A program made the position numbers and the translations under genes. Of a stretch of DNA of 64,000 nucleotides, positions 45,982-58,175 are shown piece by piece (positions within the stretch are counted from its first letter, which is position 1; each line of letters starts with the position of its first letter). The notes under the pieces were generated by a model, which made no database searches, had not been told where the DNA came from, and saw only the letters and a program-made list of their open reading frames with translations. The stretch is from NCBI GenBank assembly GCA_964036295.1, contig OZ038464.1, positions 27,172,508 through 27,236,507 on the forward strand, in the 5' to 3' direction. The stretch comes from Plumapathes pennacea (taxonomy: Eukaryota; Cnidaria; Anthozoa; Antipatharia; Myriopathidae).

Positions 45982-46843
45982 TTTGTTGTCGAAGCTATAC
46001 TTTTCCCACTCTTGTCGGTTCTTTCATAAAATTGATGTTCTTATCGCTTGAGAATTTGTTTTGCCTTTTCAGGCTGAAAACAAACTTCTACAGGAGTTCC
46101 CACTGGTGTCCCACAGGAAAACATCACCATTTAATATTCACTGGTTGATTCTAACTTTGATCCTAACTGTTAAAGTTTTTAGAGAGGTCAACTCATTCTG
46201 GCACTTGTAGGAGCGGTTTTTGAGGTTTATATGTCAAACGCGGTACAAAAAATAGGTGCGTGTGAAGGTTTTCAGCGCTCGATCTTGTGTGTTTTCTTGC
46301 GTTCAGTGAAGCAGACGAAGTACCAACCAAAACGGACATGAGCCCGTGTGGGTAAGCTATTCTTGTTTTACAATAAACAGTAAACAGAGCGGCTTGTGAA
46401 TAAAAACAACGAACAGAGAGAGAGAACATCGAGAAAACTTCTTGAACCGAACGCAAACAAGCTTCAGTGGGGTTTACGATCGACGCCCAACCGCAAAGGC
46501 TGCGGTAAGAAACAATTTCAACACACCAGAAGCCAATTACAGTAATTTGCGATCAGTTTAACTTTGAAGAGACTGATCAGCAAAGGGAAAAAACGCTGTC
46601 GCCACTAGCTTGCTTGTATGACCTGATTGGCCAATGAATTGGACCAATCCCGAACGCATGCCAAACTCACGAATAATTTTGACACTAATCCAAAAACCGC
46701 TCTATGAAGCGAGCTATAAATCGCTGGGGACCAGTAGGAGTAGACCAGTTGTGCTTGTATCCAAGCTAGACGGGTCAGAACTTTCAATTTCAATTTTTAC
46801 TTCTTTCATGGCTGACGGCCTTGATGTAGACGCACTCATATTG

Positions 46844-46895
46844 GAGTTAGGATTCAAAGCCGATTTATATATAAATCGGCTTTGAATCCTAACTC
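46844..46895. repeat. Perfect 52-bp palindrome
   Basis: Two 26-base arms with no spacer, GAGTTAGGATTCAAAGCC leading into GATTTATATATAAATC and back. It sits inside a weaker inverted repeat reaching about 46810-46950, with GCTGACGGCCTTGATG on the left and GGCCGTCAGGC on the right. Confidence 0.95.
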
Positions 46896-47249
46896 ACAAC
46901 ATTCACTAATGAGTGTTCGTCAAACAATGCTTATATGGCCGTCAGGCTTGCATGTGTGCACAACTCTGAGAAATCATTCGGTCTATTATTAGCTGTGAGT
47001 CGGCCAAGTCAACCTTTTAAAAAAAAAAATACTGAATGCAAAAACTGTTCGTTATTGCAAATGTTCTACCCTTCAAATAAAGCGCAAACTTGTCATGAAC
47101 ACTAATAAGTTATGTGTGGATAATGAGAAGATTAGCGTTTAAGCCACCCTCCCCTACCTGGTCAATAAGCCCTCTTTAAACCTTGGCGAAGTTCTATGAA
47201 CGCAGGACTACCTTCTAAGCGAGTTTTTGCATCTTTTCGGTTGAAACTT

Positions 47250-47343
47250 AGTCTGCTCGCAGCCGTTTTTGTGGTCGCAACACTCAAATGGGGGGGGGAG
47301 GGGCACAAAGTGTTGCGACCACAAAAACGGCTGCGAGCAGACT
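47250..47343. repeat. Perfect 35-bp inverted repeat with G-rich loop
   Basis: Arms 47250-47284 and 47309-47343 are exact reverse complements (AGTCTGCTCGCAGCCG to GGTCGCAACACT). The 24-base loop contains nine G, A, then four G. Confidence 0.95.
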
Positions 47344-48229
47344 AGTTGAAACTGTGCACAGACAGCGCGCCATCAGGGAAACGTGTGACAACAATGCGAA
47401 AACAGAAGTATTCACTTTGACTAATGTACTTACTGTTCCAACACGACGCCAAAGCAATTCCGCGCATGCGTGGTGATCATGGAGCTCCGTGTTGCTTCTG
47501 TGGGGTCGTGTGGATGGGTGCTAGTTTGGACCAACACAGGAAGGACTTTCAACTTGGTGTAGCGGAATTATGCTAGTCTCTGAAATAACTGGGTTTGTCT
47601 CCGTTAGGAAGGATGTGGTGCATTTGTATCAACGAAAAGTTGATTTGGCAAAATAAACTAAGAGGACACGATCGTTTGGACATTTTAATGAGATGCACGG
47701 CATGAATACTGTCAATATGGCGGACATGCTTTGACAGATACACTGATATATTATACCATCCGACTTTCAGCCAAAATTCGATTAAATCACTGAGTGCAGA
47801 GGACCTCAGATGTAAACAAGAACATTAGATTGGCTGGGAGAGCGTCTTCAACTAATTTCGCTCAACCAAGATGCTTTGCGCGCTCACCGGTTGTTTTCCG
47901 CCATTTTTTGAGATACCTGAAATTCAACGATCTTGAATTAGGCATCGCAAATGCGACGCAATTCTCTGCATTGCAACATTCTTTGTAAAATGTTACAACA
48001 GCATATCTAAACAGGATTTTTTTTTTCGATTTTGTCTGTTGAAACTTTTGTCAACTTTTGGCACGCTCCAAATAAAAGCAAAATTAAAGGCTCGCAAAGC
48101 ACTATGGGTAAAGTCAATGCGTCAATGGTGTGCGCTCCAAGAACAACACAGGTTCACATTCCACGGTACGGAGCGCTAGACGAATAGAGACTCAGTCCAA
48201 CACAGATACATGTAACGAGTGTACTAAAG

Positions 48230-51200
48230 TCAAGACTCAGGGAAGAGGCCTGGAAACCAGTACAGGCGTTCTTCCGGCGCTTGATCGTCGACCCAGGCCA
48301 TCTCCTCGTGAACCATGTGATCCTGCAAAACACGTGCGAAGGTCACGCCCATCAGATTAATCATTTGTAAACGAATTAGTGACAGAGAGTGAGCGCGTGA
48401 GTGTGTGCGTGAATGGGTGCGCGAGTGAGTGACTGGATTACTGAGTGTAAGTGCGTACGTGCGCGAGAGTGAATGCTTGCGTGGATGTGAGCGACTGAAT
48501 TAATGAGAGTAAGTGCGTGCGTGAGTAAAGATCGGGCGAGGGAGTGAGTGTGTGCGTGCGTGAGGATCAAGAGAGAGAGAAAGAGTTAGTGAGTATGTGT
48601 GTGCGTGAATGAAAGAATGAATGATTGCATGCACGAGTCAGAATCTTGTGAGTGATTAACTGCGTGCTGCGTGCGTGAGTGAGTGAATGAGTGCGTGCGC
48701 GCGAATGTTAGTGAGGATCCGTCGAGTGAGTGATTGACTGCATGCATGCACGAGTGAAGATCAAGTGAATGAGTGCTTGAGTGAATGAATGAGTGCGGAT
48801 AGAATGCATGAGAGTGCGCGTGTGGTGAGTACGTGAATGAGTGAATGTGAGTGAGGAACGAGGTAGTAGGTGGGCAAAAATGTACTGTAAATGAGTAAAT
48901 GGATGTTTGTAATTCAAGTTACTGAAGGAGGATGTGAGGCAAGAGAACAATCACTTGAAGAAGACAAAGTAACGACGTAGACTACTCACTAAGACACGAT
49001 ATGCTCTCTCCTTCTCCCATCCTAAAGCCTTTGTCATCATTGACACGGATGTATAACCATTACTCTGGTAAAAAAAAAAGTGTATCAGTGGCATAGTGTC
49101 AGTAAATATACCCACAGCCTTGCATGAAAGCACATTTTTCAACAAACTGCCTTACATTTCATGGAATGACTTTCAAATTTCAATTTTTTTCAAATTCACA
49201 TTGCACTGCCAATGAGTGGAACTCTACTGCCCTACAATGATGTGACCCCCAATACAAAACATTGTGATTGGATACTATAAATTTAGAATGTTAAAGTCAA
49301 GCATCATCAATGTTTGAATTCTATTTTCTTAATTTGACCATGTGATACACCAAATGCAAGTATGGCTGTGTGTTGACATATTTTGCTGAAAATAAAGTTT
49401 TGGAATTTGCAAGATTCACCTTGAAGACCACTTGGAAATGCACTGTGCATCATATATGTGTGTTGTACATGTTCATGACATGCTGTAGTGTACCTGTGCA
49501 AGCTGTAAGGCAGATGTGTGGTCCATGCTTAGTTCTCCTGGAACTGACTGTACAAGGCACCTATCTCCAACTGGTATGACCTGGAACCCACTGCCAAGAA
49601 CATGCAGTTTCTTGATGGCTCTGGCTACATCATCCCTACAAGTGCGAGGTCAATTTGAGAGAAAAGGGCATTACCAAAAGTAATAGTACAGTACCAATCA
49701 CTGAAATTGCAATCATGGTAACACTTCAGCCAATGATAAACCAAATAATAGTAATTTGATATTTTTGCTTTGAACTGAGACCAACAGTTTATAGTGTGAG
49801 AAGCATCACACTTCTTGCTTGTGTGACCAGATCACACAATAGAGCTGTTTTTCGTTAATGTCGAAAGTAATCATGTGTTTGCTTTGGTTATGCATTTGCT
49901 ATGCTTTTTGATTGGTCCAAACAAATTCAGCAGCATTCTTGGCAAATCAAGAACAAAAGCAAAACCTGGCTGTGATTCTCACACACAAAAGTAAGTGGCA
50001 ATGGCCTGTTTTCGCACCGCTAATTGGTTAGTAAAACCAATCAGAATTACTTGGTTTTGATCCTGCTCGGACATTTTCAACAGTTATCCAAAAACTACTT
50101 TAATGATGAGTAAATTTGATCAAAACTGCAGTCTTACTCAGTGACGTCTTGTCTGGCCTTGCTGGTCTTCAAAATCTTCTTATGTAGTTCATCTAATGTT
50201 ATGAGTCCTTAGTGGCAGAAATTAACAGACAATGTTAAAATGTCAGAGTGAATCTACGTACTAGAAATATGATAATTAACAATTATAATTATTCGCTAAA
50301 GTTCGGCTTGGTAAATAGCCACTTCTAAGCCTCCTATTATTTTATTTTTTGACAAACTATGGGCAAAGAGAGAAATTTTAGTGATTATATGCACAAGACC
50401 GATTTGAGCTGTGCATGTTGACTCTGCACACCGATTTTCAGGTTAAAGCGATGAATATTTGCAGTGAACTCCTTTTCTTGGTTAAAAAATCTGACATCCG
50501 TTGCACCTCCATGTCCCTAATATATCCAAGTATACTTTCGTTTCAATTTCACAATTCTGTCCACTATATTACCATATTTAAAGGCAGTCAGTCTGTGATG
50601 AAACGTGTGAATGGCTTTGTCTTAAATTAGGATTAACTTTACCTCCATTCCTTGGTCGTGTTGCCATACAAATTTCCACAATTTGCACTCCTAACTGGAA
50701 TGGAAGGGCAAACACAAACACAATGACTTTCCCTGGAACTATCCATAGCACTGACCTCATTTAGACCTTGTCTTCACAGTTTAATTCAAAATGTACTGAC
50801 TAAACCTTTAGTTTCAAAAGCTAAGTGTCAGACACTGGACTCACAGTATCTACAAGGCATACAAGGCCAAATGCTAAAAAATTGATTATGATTCAAATGC
50901 TTTTATTTTTAAATCAGTACAATCTTTCCTAATGCAAACCAAGCATTTTTGTTAGTCTTCATGTCTTACTTTAACTATTTGTCCCGTCCTCTAACAGGGT
51001 GTTAAATCATTTTCAATTATTAGTTGTTATCTTAACATTATCGCATGTAAATTAGCTTTCTATTTTGTCTTTATGTTTGCTTGTTTTGTTCAGCTCCTTA
51101 AAATAATAATTTTTGTATTAAATTTACGTAAACTCCCTAGATGAGCTGCATTCTGCAGCTCTTGGAGTTAATGTAAAGTTCCAAATATTGTTTAAATAAA

Positions 51201-52943
51201 AAATAAATAAATAAATAAATAAAAATAAATAAAAAAATGCTAAAAAAAACACAAAATCTGTGGTTGTTAAGAGTTGTAAATTCTCAACAGAACATCTTCA
51301 AATTTTCACATGGTCCCAGCCATTTTATTTACGAAAACACTATGTCATTCAATCTATACCCTCCCAAGAGTGGACACCTCTGTTAAGCGGACAAGGACAC
51401 CTGTTGATTCTGAGGCCCAACAGAAAAAAGAAACCTCCCTAAGAGGAAATAGTACAAATTTAATTACCACTTTCTAAGTGCATAATATAATTATTAATAA
51501 TCATCTTCTTAAAAAAAGAACAAGAATGAAACAAGAACCATATGGCCAACTGTAAAAATCTGCAATATGATTAAGAATCTTTTTTGTTATGTTCAATCGC
51601 TAAATCAGCAGAAGATAAATAAGCCAATAAGTCTCTGGTAAGACTTATGTTACAATACATTATTTAATAAATAAATGTACATGTTCAAGTGTGGTGTCTA
51701 CAGTACTTACCTCATAATAGAAATCCCCCACTCCAAGTAATTCAGCCCAGAAGCCTTTGCTGGCTAGAAGTGATATAATATTGAAGGGGTGAGTGCAAGA
51801 ACAATCAAAAGTGACCTCTACTCTAAATTTACTCTCCTCCATGTGAATGCACATGTAAAATCATGTGCATGCAAGAGTGAGTGAGTGAGTGAGTGAGTGA
51901 GTGGGGGGAAGGGGTGAGGGGTGGGAGGGGGTGGAGGGGGTGGGAAAAGGGAGAGATGAATCAGATATACATGACTGTACTAATTAGTCTTAGTACTGTA
52001 TTTATCCCTAGAGTAATATTAAAAGGGAATATTGCTTTGCATGATTAGGCTTAGCTAAGACACTAAAAGTAAAAATAACCAACATTTAATTTCCTTATCC
52101 AAAATTTAACTCCAAATGGAAAATGTACAGTGTTGTACTAGCACCAGGTTATCAACAGGAATTCCAACATGTTCTAACCCTTACACTTCCAACAGTGATC
52201 AACTTCAATTTTCTCTTTCAGTTTTCTCACCAGAAATATCTCATATAGTAAGGTGAACTTTGCTTTTTGATACAAATTACAGCAGATTGAACTATCAATT
52301 CTCACTACATCACTCATACATTTTCCTCTTAACAGGTTGGGAGAATCTGTATTTTGACCTCAGGAGTGAAATGTTTTAACCTACAAGCAAGTGGGTCCAC
52401 ACCAATTCTGGCACACATCTTCTGGAAGTGTCCTCTGAACTCTGGGTTCTTCTTAATGTCTGACTTGTGATTTGCAGCAAATTCTTCCAAATAGTTTTTA
52501 AACGAATCCAGTTGTTTCCCCATCTGTAAAATATAAAAACATTTTACACCATTTGATCTACCATAGCCATGCTACACGTTTAAAACATATGACTATTATT
52601 TGATTATTTACTGGTCAACATTGTGCAGGTCTCCGTATTTTGTCAGGCTTTAGAAATTCCCGGGGATCCAGCCTATTGCTAATGTACATATCTTATTCTG
52701 ATACCTGGGAAAGCTGTATGTCAGCAATCTCTGTTCCTTTTTCGACATATTTTGCCTGGTTGAGAAAGAGAAAGTCAATCAATTAAACCTCAAAAACCAA
52801 CATGGAAGATTATGAATTCGACACAAACTTCGTCCGAATTTTAACTTATTCAATTAAATACACACAATCCTAAACGTCGCCCAACTAACCTGAGCAAGAC
52901 GTTGTCTATTTATTGCTCCAATTCCACCGGGCCTTCGACGCAT
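48230..52943 (-). CDS. SNF8: SNF8 / VPS22 (EAP30), ESCRT-II subunit, complete, nine exons
   Basis: SNF8 is the central winged-helix subunit of ESCRT-II, sorting ubiquitinated cargo into multivesicular bodies. Exons in transcription order: 52943-52890, 52755-52705, 52523-52385, 51763-51711, 50694-50643, 50207-50138, 49635-49494, 49064-48990, 48322-48230. They total 729 bases and 242 residues (human 258). The start MRRRPGGIGAINRQRLAQ matches the Arg/Gly-rich SNF8 N-terminus. KKNPEFRGHFQKMCARIGVD, SKGFWAELLGVGDFYYE, LGVQIVEICMA and LVQSVPGELSMDHT are diagnostic. The last exon gives EEMAWVDDQAPEERLYWFPG and ends shortly after, so the tail is about ten residues shorter than human. Exon 3 uses the donor GTAGGT at 52384-52379, which abuts a MITE. 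An alternative donor lies four bases further and would break the frame. Head to head with SARNP. Confidence 0.95.
48378..48865. repeat. GTGAGTGA/GTGCGTGC-type minisatellite
   Basis: Nearly 490 bp of imperfect GAGTGAGTGCGTGCGTGA units lie in the last intron of SNF8. On the minus strand they give Thr-His-Ser-Leu repeat frames that are not genes. Confidence 0.85.
49841..50098. mobile_element. Diverged MITE family C copy
   Basis: AGCTGTTTTTCGTTAATGTC GAAAG at the left and TTTTCAACAGTTATCC..AAAAACT at the right are eroded versions of the family C ends. GATTGGTCCAAAC and ACCAATCAG lie inside. It is intronic in SNF8. Confidence 0.65.
51180..51235. repeat. (AAAT)n microsatellite
   Basis: About ten AAAT/AATA units, partly interrupted, in the SNF8 intron between exons 4 and 5. 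Confidence 0.8.
51870..51945. repeat. (GTGA)n tract followed by G-rich tract
   Basis: About eight pure GTGA units run into GTGGGGGGAAGGGGTGAGGGG and further GGGG blocks. The G-runs on the plus strand could form a quadruplex. It is intronic in SNF8. Confidence 0.8.
52175..52380. mobile_element. MITE family B copy abutting the SNF8 exon 3 donor
   Basis: Left end TAACCCTTACACTTCCAACA, right end CTCAGGAGTGAAATGTTTTAAC. The right end meets the SNF8 exon 3 boundary, so the intron opens GTAG and passes straight into the element's GTTAAAAC. Confidence 0.8.
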
Positions 52944-53081
52944 TTTGTCAAGCAACAAAGCGGAAACCTGAAGGCACAATTAATTTTCACTTGATGGTCG
53001 CCATTTTCAGCGGGTTTCCAAATAACAACACTTCCCATAAGACACCAGGGCCCTTGCGCGCGCGTCTCGTGGAATTGAAAC
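52944..53081. promoter_or_regulatory. Bidirectional promoter between SNF8 and SARNP
   Basis: Only 138 bases lie between the two start codons, which face away from each other. They must contain both 5'UTRs and a shared promoter. I see no TATA box. The stretch has a GC-rich patch (CCCTTGCGCGCGCGTCTCG) and CGCCATTTTCAG, whose complement is close to an AAAATGGCG YY1-like core. Confidence 0.6.
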
Positions 53082-56000
53082 ATGGCGGACGAAGAACAGG
53101 TTTTGGTTGTGAAAAAGCTTAAGGTGCGGTCACGATCTGTATCAATTATCTACTGGGCCGGCTTAAACGATGCTCTCTTCCAAAATCGCGCGTTCTGGGG
53201 CGTAACCTCCCCCGAAAAAAAAAGACTGAAAGCTGCAGAACATTCTCTTGAACTTTTCGCTGTCACATGCAAAAGAGAAAGCTAGAGATGTAAACTAGAA
53301 TCATAGTGATATGCCATTTCTACAACATCATCTGCCCCCTTTTCTCATTTGCAATTTTAAGGCCTTTGAAATCTGCCGCCTTTGTTTAACTTACTGTTAA
53401 CTTCCGAGTTCGACTTGGACTCGTTCTGGAACTGTCTTCACATGTCATATACTTTCAGGTTGCAGAATTGAAGAAAGAATTGTCTGATCGTGGGCTGAGC
53501 ACAAAGGGCAACAAAGGAGAGTTGCAGGCACGACTACAGGGTATTTCCACCTACTTTTGCACATATTCAAACAGATTTACCCTAGCTTTCACTCCTGAGA
53601 GTTCATGACCAAACTCAATTCTGTTATCGAAGAGACATATTCTTGGTTTGCGTGATGTTACGATATTTTACATTTATGTTGTTTGTTGTTGTTGTTTATT
53701 GTTGTCACCTTTTTCAAGGCTATGTGTTAGGTGATACTGAAGATGTAGTTGGTGATGACAACGATGTGGAAGACGACCTTGAACATGATTTGGGGGATGA
53801 GGTGATAAAGGAAGACGAAAATGAAGTCGAAAATGAAGATGAAGGGAAAGAGGTGCGTGGTCTGTTTAAATCTGATGAGATATGGACAATTTCTATTATT
53901 AAAGTATACTATACAAATGTACATGCTGTGTTAATGTGGTGTGATGTAGAAGATTACCTCTCCCAAAGAATTGACTTTATATACAGTACTGTACAGTATT
54001 TAAGAAATATATAATGCATTCCTGTGTGATACAGCCTCATCGGCAACGCATTATATATTTCTTTCATAAAATAATCAGTCAATAAAATACATCATGTATC
54101 AGAGTTATTTTATAAGTACATGTATCCTGTACTAGATTTTGTTCCTTGTGTCTGCCTGCTAGAATCTGCATTACTGTAGCTGAACCAACCTAACAAACTT
54201 ACTACAGTTACTACAGTTACATAAATTATATTTGCCACAATATGTTGGTTAAAAATTAGATATTTCATGCATAGCATTATTTCTGTTTTCTATTTCAGGA
54301 AATCACTCAAGATGAAAGCACTATAGATATAAGTTTGCCAGAAAATGGAGAAGCTAAGGAAACAAAGTATGTTTAATGATGTGTGGTTACTGATGTACAA
54401 CTTTCAAACTGCTTTATGTGGAGTGCATACACATTCCATGTGGTGCATTCCTAGAAAAATGTGTATCTATAAATATTATGTAATGACATAGTGAAAGTGA
54501 CCTCACATTATGAAGCTGGGAATGTTGCTTTCACTATCATTTTACAGTATGTTCTGCAGTTACATAAACACGTGACTCATTATGTATATCATATCAATAT
54601 TATCTTATGTAGTCCAGCATAACTTATTTTGTTTGTAAATAAAGTTGTGCTATTTCTTAAATTTCAAACTGAATGAGCATCAGTATTTTGTAGAAGACAT
54701 GTTCTGTCTAAAGTTGTTTCTTACCAATATTGTTTATTCCATGACTTTCAGAAGCCCAGTCACAAGCAAAGCAAAGCCTGTAGCCATCACACCACCCACT
54801 ACAGAAGAAGATGTAAGAGGAATAAATATTTTCTTTTTTGTTTGTTCATATTTGTGGGTGCATTAAACGATATATCACAAGTGATGAAATTGACTTAATC
54901 CTTTCACTCCCAAGAGTGATCAACTTTAATTTTCTCTCTTTCAGTCTCACACCAGAGATATATCATACAGTATGGAGAATTTGACATTTGACACCTCACA
55001 AAAATGACAGCTGATTAAAACATCAATTCTCATTTCATCACTCATACATTTTCTTATTTAATGGTTGGGAGAATTTGTATTTTGAGCTTGGGAGTGAAAG
55101 GGTTAAAACATGTGCTTGTGAGTAGAGGTATACACAAGCAATAGTTATAGGTAGTTACACAATGTATACAGTACAATCATGTGTATCATAACCCGAACAG
55201 TAAGCTTGTGCTGCTTTTACTAGAATCATAAAAATTTGAAAGGGTTCAGTTTACTGTTAATGATACCTTTTGCTTACAGAGGAGACTTCAACGGTTAAAG
55301 AGGTTTGGTCAGCAGCCTTCAGAGAATGACAGAAAGCTAGCAAGGGCACAGAGGTACTGTATGTTTAAAAATTGAGATTATCTTCAATGGTAAAAACTCT
55401 TTGATTTATACAGTATAACAGCATTTACCAAGGGTCTGGTCATAACTGCTGGGGTCACACACCAGCTGAACATAACTGCATAATGATGTTAAGAAATACT
55501 GTATTGTTTGCCCCAACCTAAGGTTTGGAATTCAAAGCAAGGAACCTTCAAAGCAGCTTGATTCTTCACTGCCAGGGACTAAGGTAAGAAAAAACTGTTC
55601 ATTTCAAGACCTCATTTCAGTCATTTATTGTTGAAAAGTGGTCATTTTGGGAGGTCTGGAGGGGGGATGCAGTACCTTAGTATTGGACAATTTCCTTTGA
55701 GTTCTACAGTATGACAGAATGATGTTTCCTTGTTTTGTTAGGGTATAGATGTGGATAAGCTGAAGAAAAGAGCTGAACGCTTTGGTGCAGTGTCTTCTGT
55801 AATAACAAAGGTGAATAAAGTACACATATAAGAAGTGAGATGCTCAGTTTGGTACAAGCACATGTAGGTTGAAAAGACAGCAACTACACACACACAAAAA
55901 AAATTTTGATCTTGATATAATTCTCTCACTCTCTCTCCCCAACCCCCCCACCCCCTCCACCCCCACATAAAATTCAATAATTTAGCTTTTGATAGCTTCC

Positions 56001-56869
56001 TTGGCTGAATTTGATTTGATTTGATTGAGTTACAGTTACTGTCGTATCAATTCTCACTATGACACTCTACCTTTTCTTCTTGAATGACTCAGAGAATCTG
56101 CATTGTGAGCTTGGAAGTGAAAGGTTGACTACTGTAATCCAGGATTCATTCTCCTTTTAATAATTAGTATTTCTTGATGAATAAAGTGCCAATTTTTAAA
56201 TTTGTTTACTTTTGCAGCTTGAAGAGTCAGACAAACTGAAGAGGCGAAAAGAACGATTTGGCATATCAACAGCAGGTGGAAAAAACGAGATGACAGAGGT
56301 GAGTGCTGGAGAGGTACTATATGTACCAATCATTATTTGTAACATCAACTTCCCCCACCACTGGGTAAATCTCCAGCCTGAAATTTACCACTATTCTCTG
56401 GCACAAGAGTCAGTTGCATTTGACTTAAAAGATGCATTACTGACCTGTATATTGGAGGGAAATTTGACTGATCATACGTGCACATGATGTATAGTGTACA
56501 TGGTTATCACAGCTACATAAAAGTAGACTGTACTGTTTATGAACTGGTGTATCAACTAGGTGTTGATGAGGGTAATGGAACGCCGTAAAAGAGACAATAT
56601 CTTTTTTACGGCGTTCCATTACCCTCGTCAACACCTACTTGATACACCAGTTTGTCTTCCGCCACGCCGACGCAGTCAACCTAGTTCTCTTAAGAGCTGG
56701 TATTACATTGTACTGTTTATGTACATACTCTATGTAAAACTTGAATTCTTTTGTGCTCAAAACACAATACAATTACTTTGACCTAAGAATTTGGAGCTGG
56801 AGTTCTTAGTGGATTTTCTTTTCTTCATGGTAGGCCAAGAAAAAGAGAGCAGAGCGGTTTGGCCTCTAA
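53082..56869 (+). CDS. SARNP: SARNP (CIP29/Hcc-1), SAP-domain RNA-export protein, complete, ten exons
   Basis: SARNP is a nuclear protein that joins the TREX mRNA-export complex through DDX39/UAP56. Exons are 53082-53123, 53459-53540, 53719-53852, 54299-54366, 54752-54812, 55280-55353, 55523-55583, 55742-55810, 56218-56298 and 56834-56869, totalling 708 bases and 235 residues (human 210). The SAP domain comes first: LKVAELKKELSDRGLSTKG and NKGELQARLQ. A long Asp/Glu-rich segment follows. The C-terminus has the repeated (K/R)xRxERFG motif typical of this family: RLKRFGQQ, KKRAERFGAVSS, RRKERFGIST and KKKRAERFGL just before the stop. One intron carries a nearly intact MITE (54894-55106) and another a strong hairpin (56544-56650). 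Confidence 0.94.
54001..54064. repeat. Short inverted repeat in a SARNP intron
   Basis: AAGAAATATATAATGC near 54001 faces GCATTATATATTTCTT near 54048, 16 paired bases with a loop of about 30. Confidence 0.8.
54894..55106. mobile_element. MITE family B, full copy, almost identical to the 11616 copy
   Basis: Left end TTAATCCTTTCACTCCCAAG and right end CTTGGGAGTGAAAGGGTTAA. From 54941 on I see two differences from the 11644-11808 stretch. It lies in a SARNP intron. Confidence 0.9.
56048..56127. mobile_element. Fragment of MITE family B
   Basis: ATCAATTCTCACTATGACAC and GAGCTTGGAAGTGAAAGGTT are the right half of the family. It is intronic in SARNP. Confidence 0.55.
56544..56650. repeat. 47-bp inverted repeat in the last SARNP intron
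   Basis: Arms 56544-56590 and 56604-56650 differ at two positions. They run CTGGTGTATCAACTAGGTGT to AACGCCGTAAAA and back. The loop is 13 bases (GAGACAATATCTT). Confidence 0.93.
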
Positions 56870-58175
56870 GAACAATGTGAAGAATAGCTGGATTTTGTGT
56901 ATTACCTACATTTATGCTGCAAGACAACAAGGAGAAGCATGCAGGTTTCAGGATGAGCATGGGTAGATTGTACATGATAATACAGTATATATGTTAGCCG
57001 CTTACATTATTTTACTCAAGACACTCTGGAAGGATAGAAACTGTGTGTAATGAACAGCTGAGGAAGACACGTAGGGACAAGAAGATGTTTGAAACACAGC
57101 CAGAAACATGCATTATTTTACAACATTCATCTGATCACATACCTGTTTTGTACACATAAGGTAGTGTCAGTGGTATTTCTGACTAGGCTTTTTTAGGTTT
57201 GAACAATCTTTTGCATTGATTTTAAACAGGTCTTCTTTCATTTGACCTGAGAGTAAATTGATTTATGATTATTTTTCCTGTTGGGAACCAAAACCATTTT
57301 TCTTTTATTTACATGTTTTCATATGTGCCCAAAACATCAAGTTGGCCGTGAGGTCCCCACGACGTTATTGTTACAGTACAGTAAAAATCCTGATATCTTG
57401 AACTGAGGGGAAACGAAAAACAGTTGGAGTTATTGGGAGTCCCAGTTTTTTTAATATCGAATGTGGCATTAAAATACAGAAAGAACTGTTTGTTTGGGAG
57501 AGCTTTGGACAGCAGGAATGCTGGGATTAAAAGTTGCCACTACAGTATATATATCTACTTTCGTCTTGTTCATTAAATAAAGCGATTTCATAAAACTTTG
57601 AAGGCCTGAATCAACTATATTATACATAGAGGATATTACACAGCGGCGCGAAGATATGAATTTTATTTTCGAGTGGTAAAAACAATATTTTACGAACGAG
57701 CGCTTCGCGAGTGAGTAAAATATTTTCTTAGTTAATGCAAGGGTGAATTTGTGGAAATTGTCTTCAAGGGATTGACGACTTTTGGCCAGCCGTATACAGT
57801 AAACTCTTCTTAAGGCTGACACCGTTGGGACTAGCATTTAGTGTCTGCCTGAGAGAGAGTTTGGTTACAAAGAAACAAGTGAAAATCGGTAAGGACCAAA
57901 TCTGCGTGCTGTACGTTTTAGAGAAAGTTGACTTTTATAACAACTAGAAGAGTTCAGTCGATATAACATATTTGGCTTCTTATACAATTGTATCAAGCTA
58001 TATTACAGATACAACAGCATTACAACTTAAAACAGCTGTGAAATGTGAAATTTTACACGTCGTGTAAATTCATAATTCCCCGGAAAGACGTCTATGTCTA
58101 ACTCAACTGCCACCCTTAAATGACGCAAGTAGAACGTCTGATCCATGTTTCGATTTTTTAATCAAAAACAGATCA

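Larger units (their letters stand above)
45982..48229. other. Spacer between the His-rich gene and SNF8 3' end
   Basis: The first few hundred bases should be the His-rich gene's promoter. Two unusual hairpins lie here: the palindrome at 46844-46895 and the inverted repeat at 47250-47343. Small frames at 46193-46456, 46634-46885 and 47794-47988 have no recognisable features. Confidence 0.45.

Noticed and set aside
48376..48950. Thr-His-Ser-Leu repeat proteins on the minus strand
   Set aside because: They come from the GTGAGTGA/GTGCGTGC minisatellite inside the last SNF8 intron.
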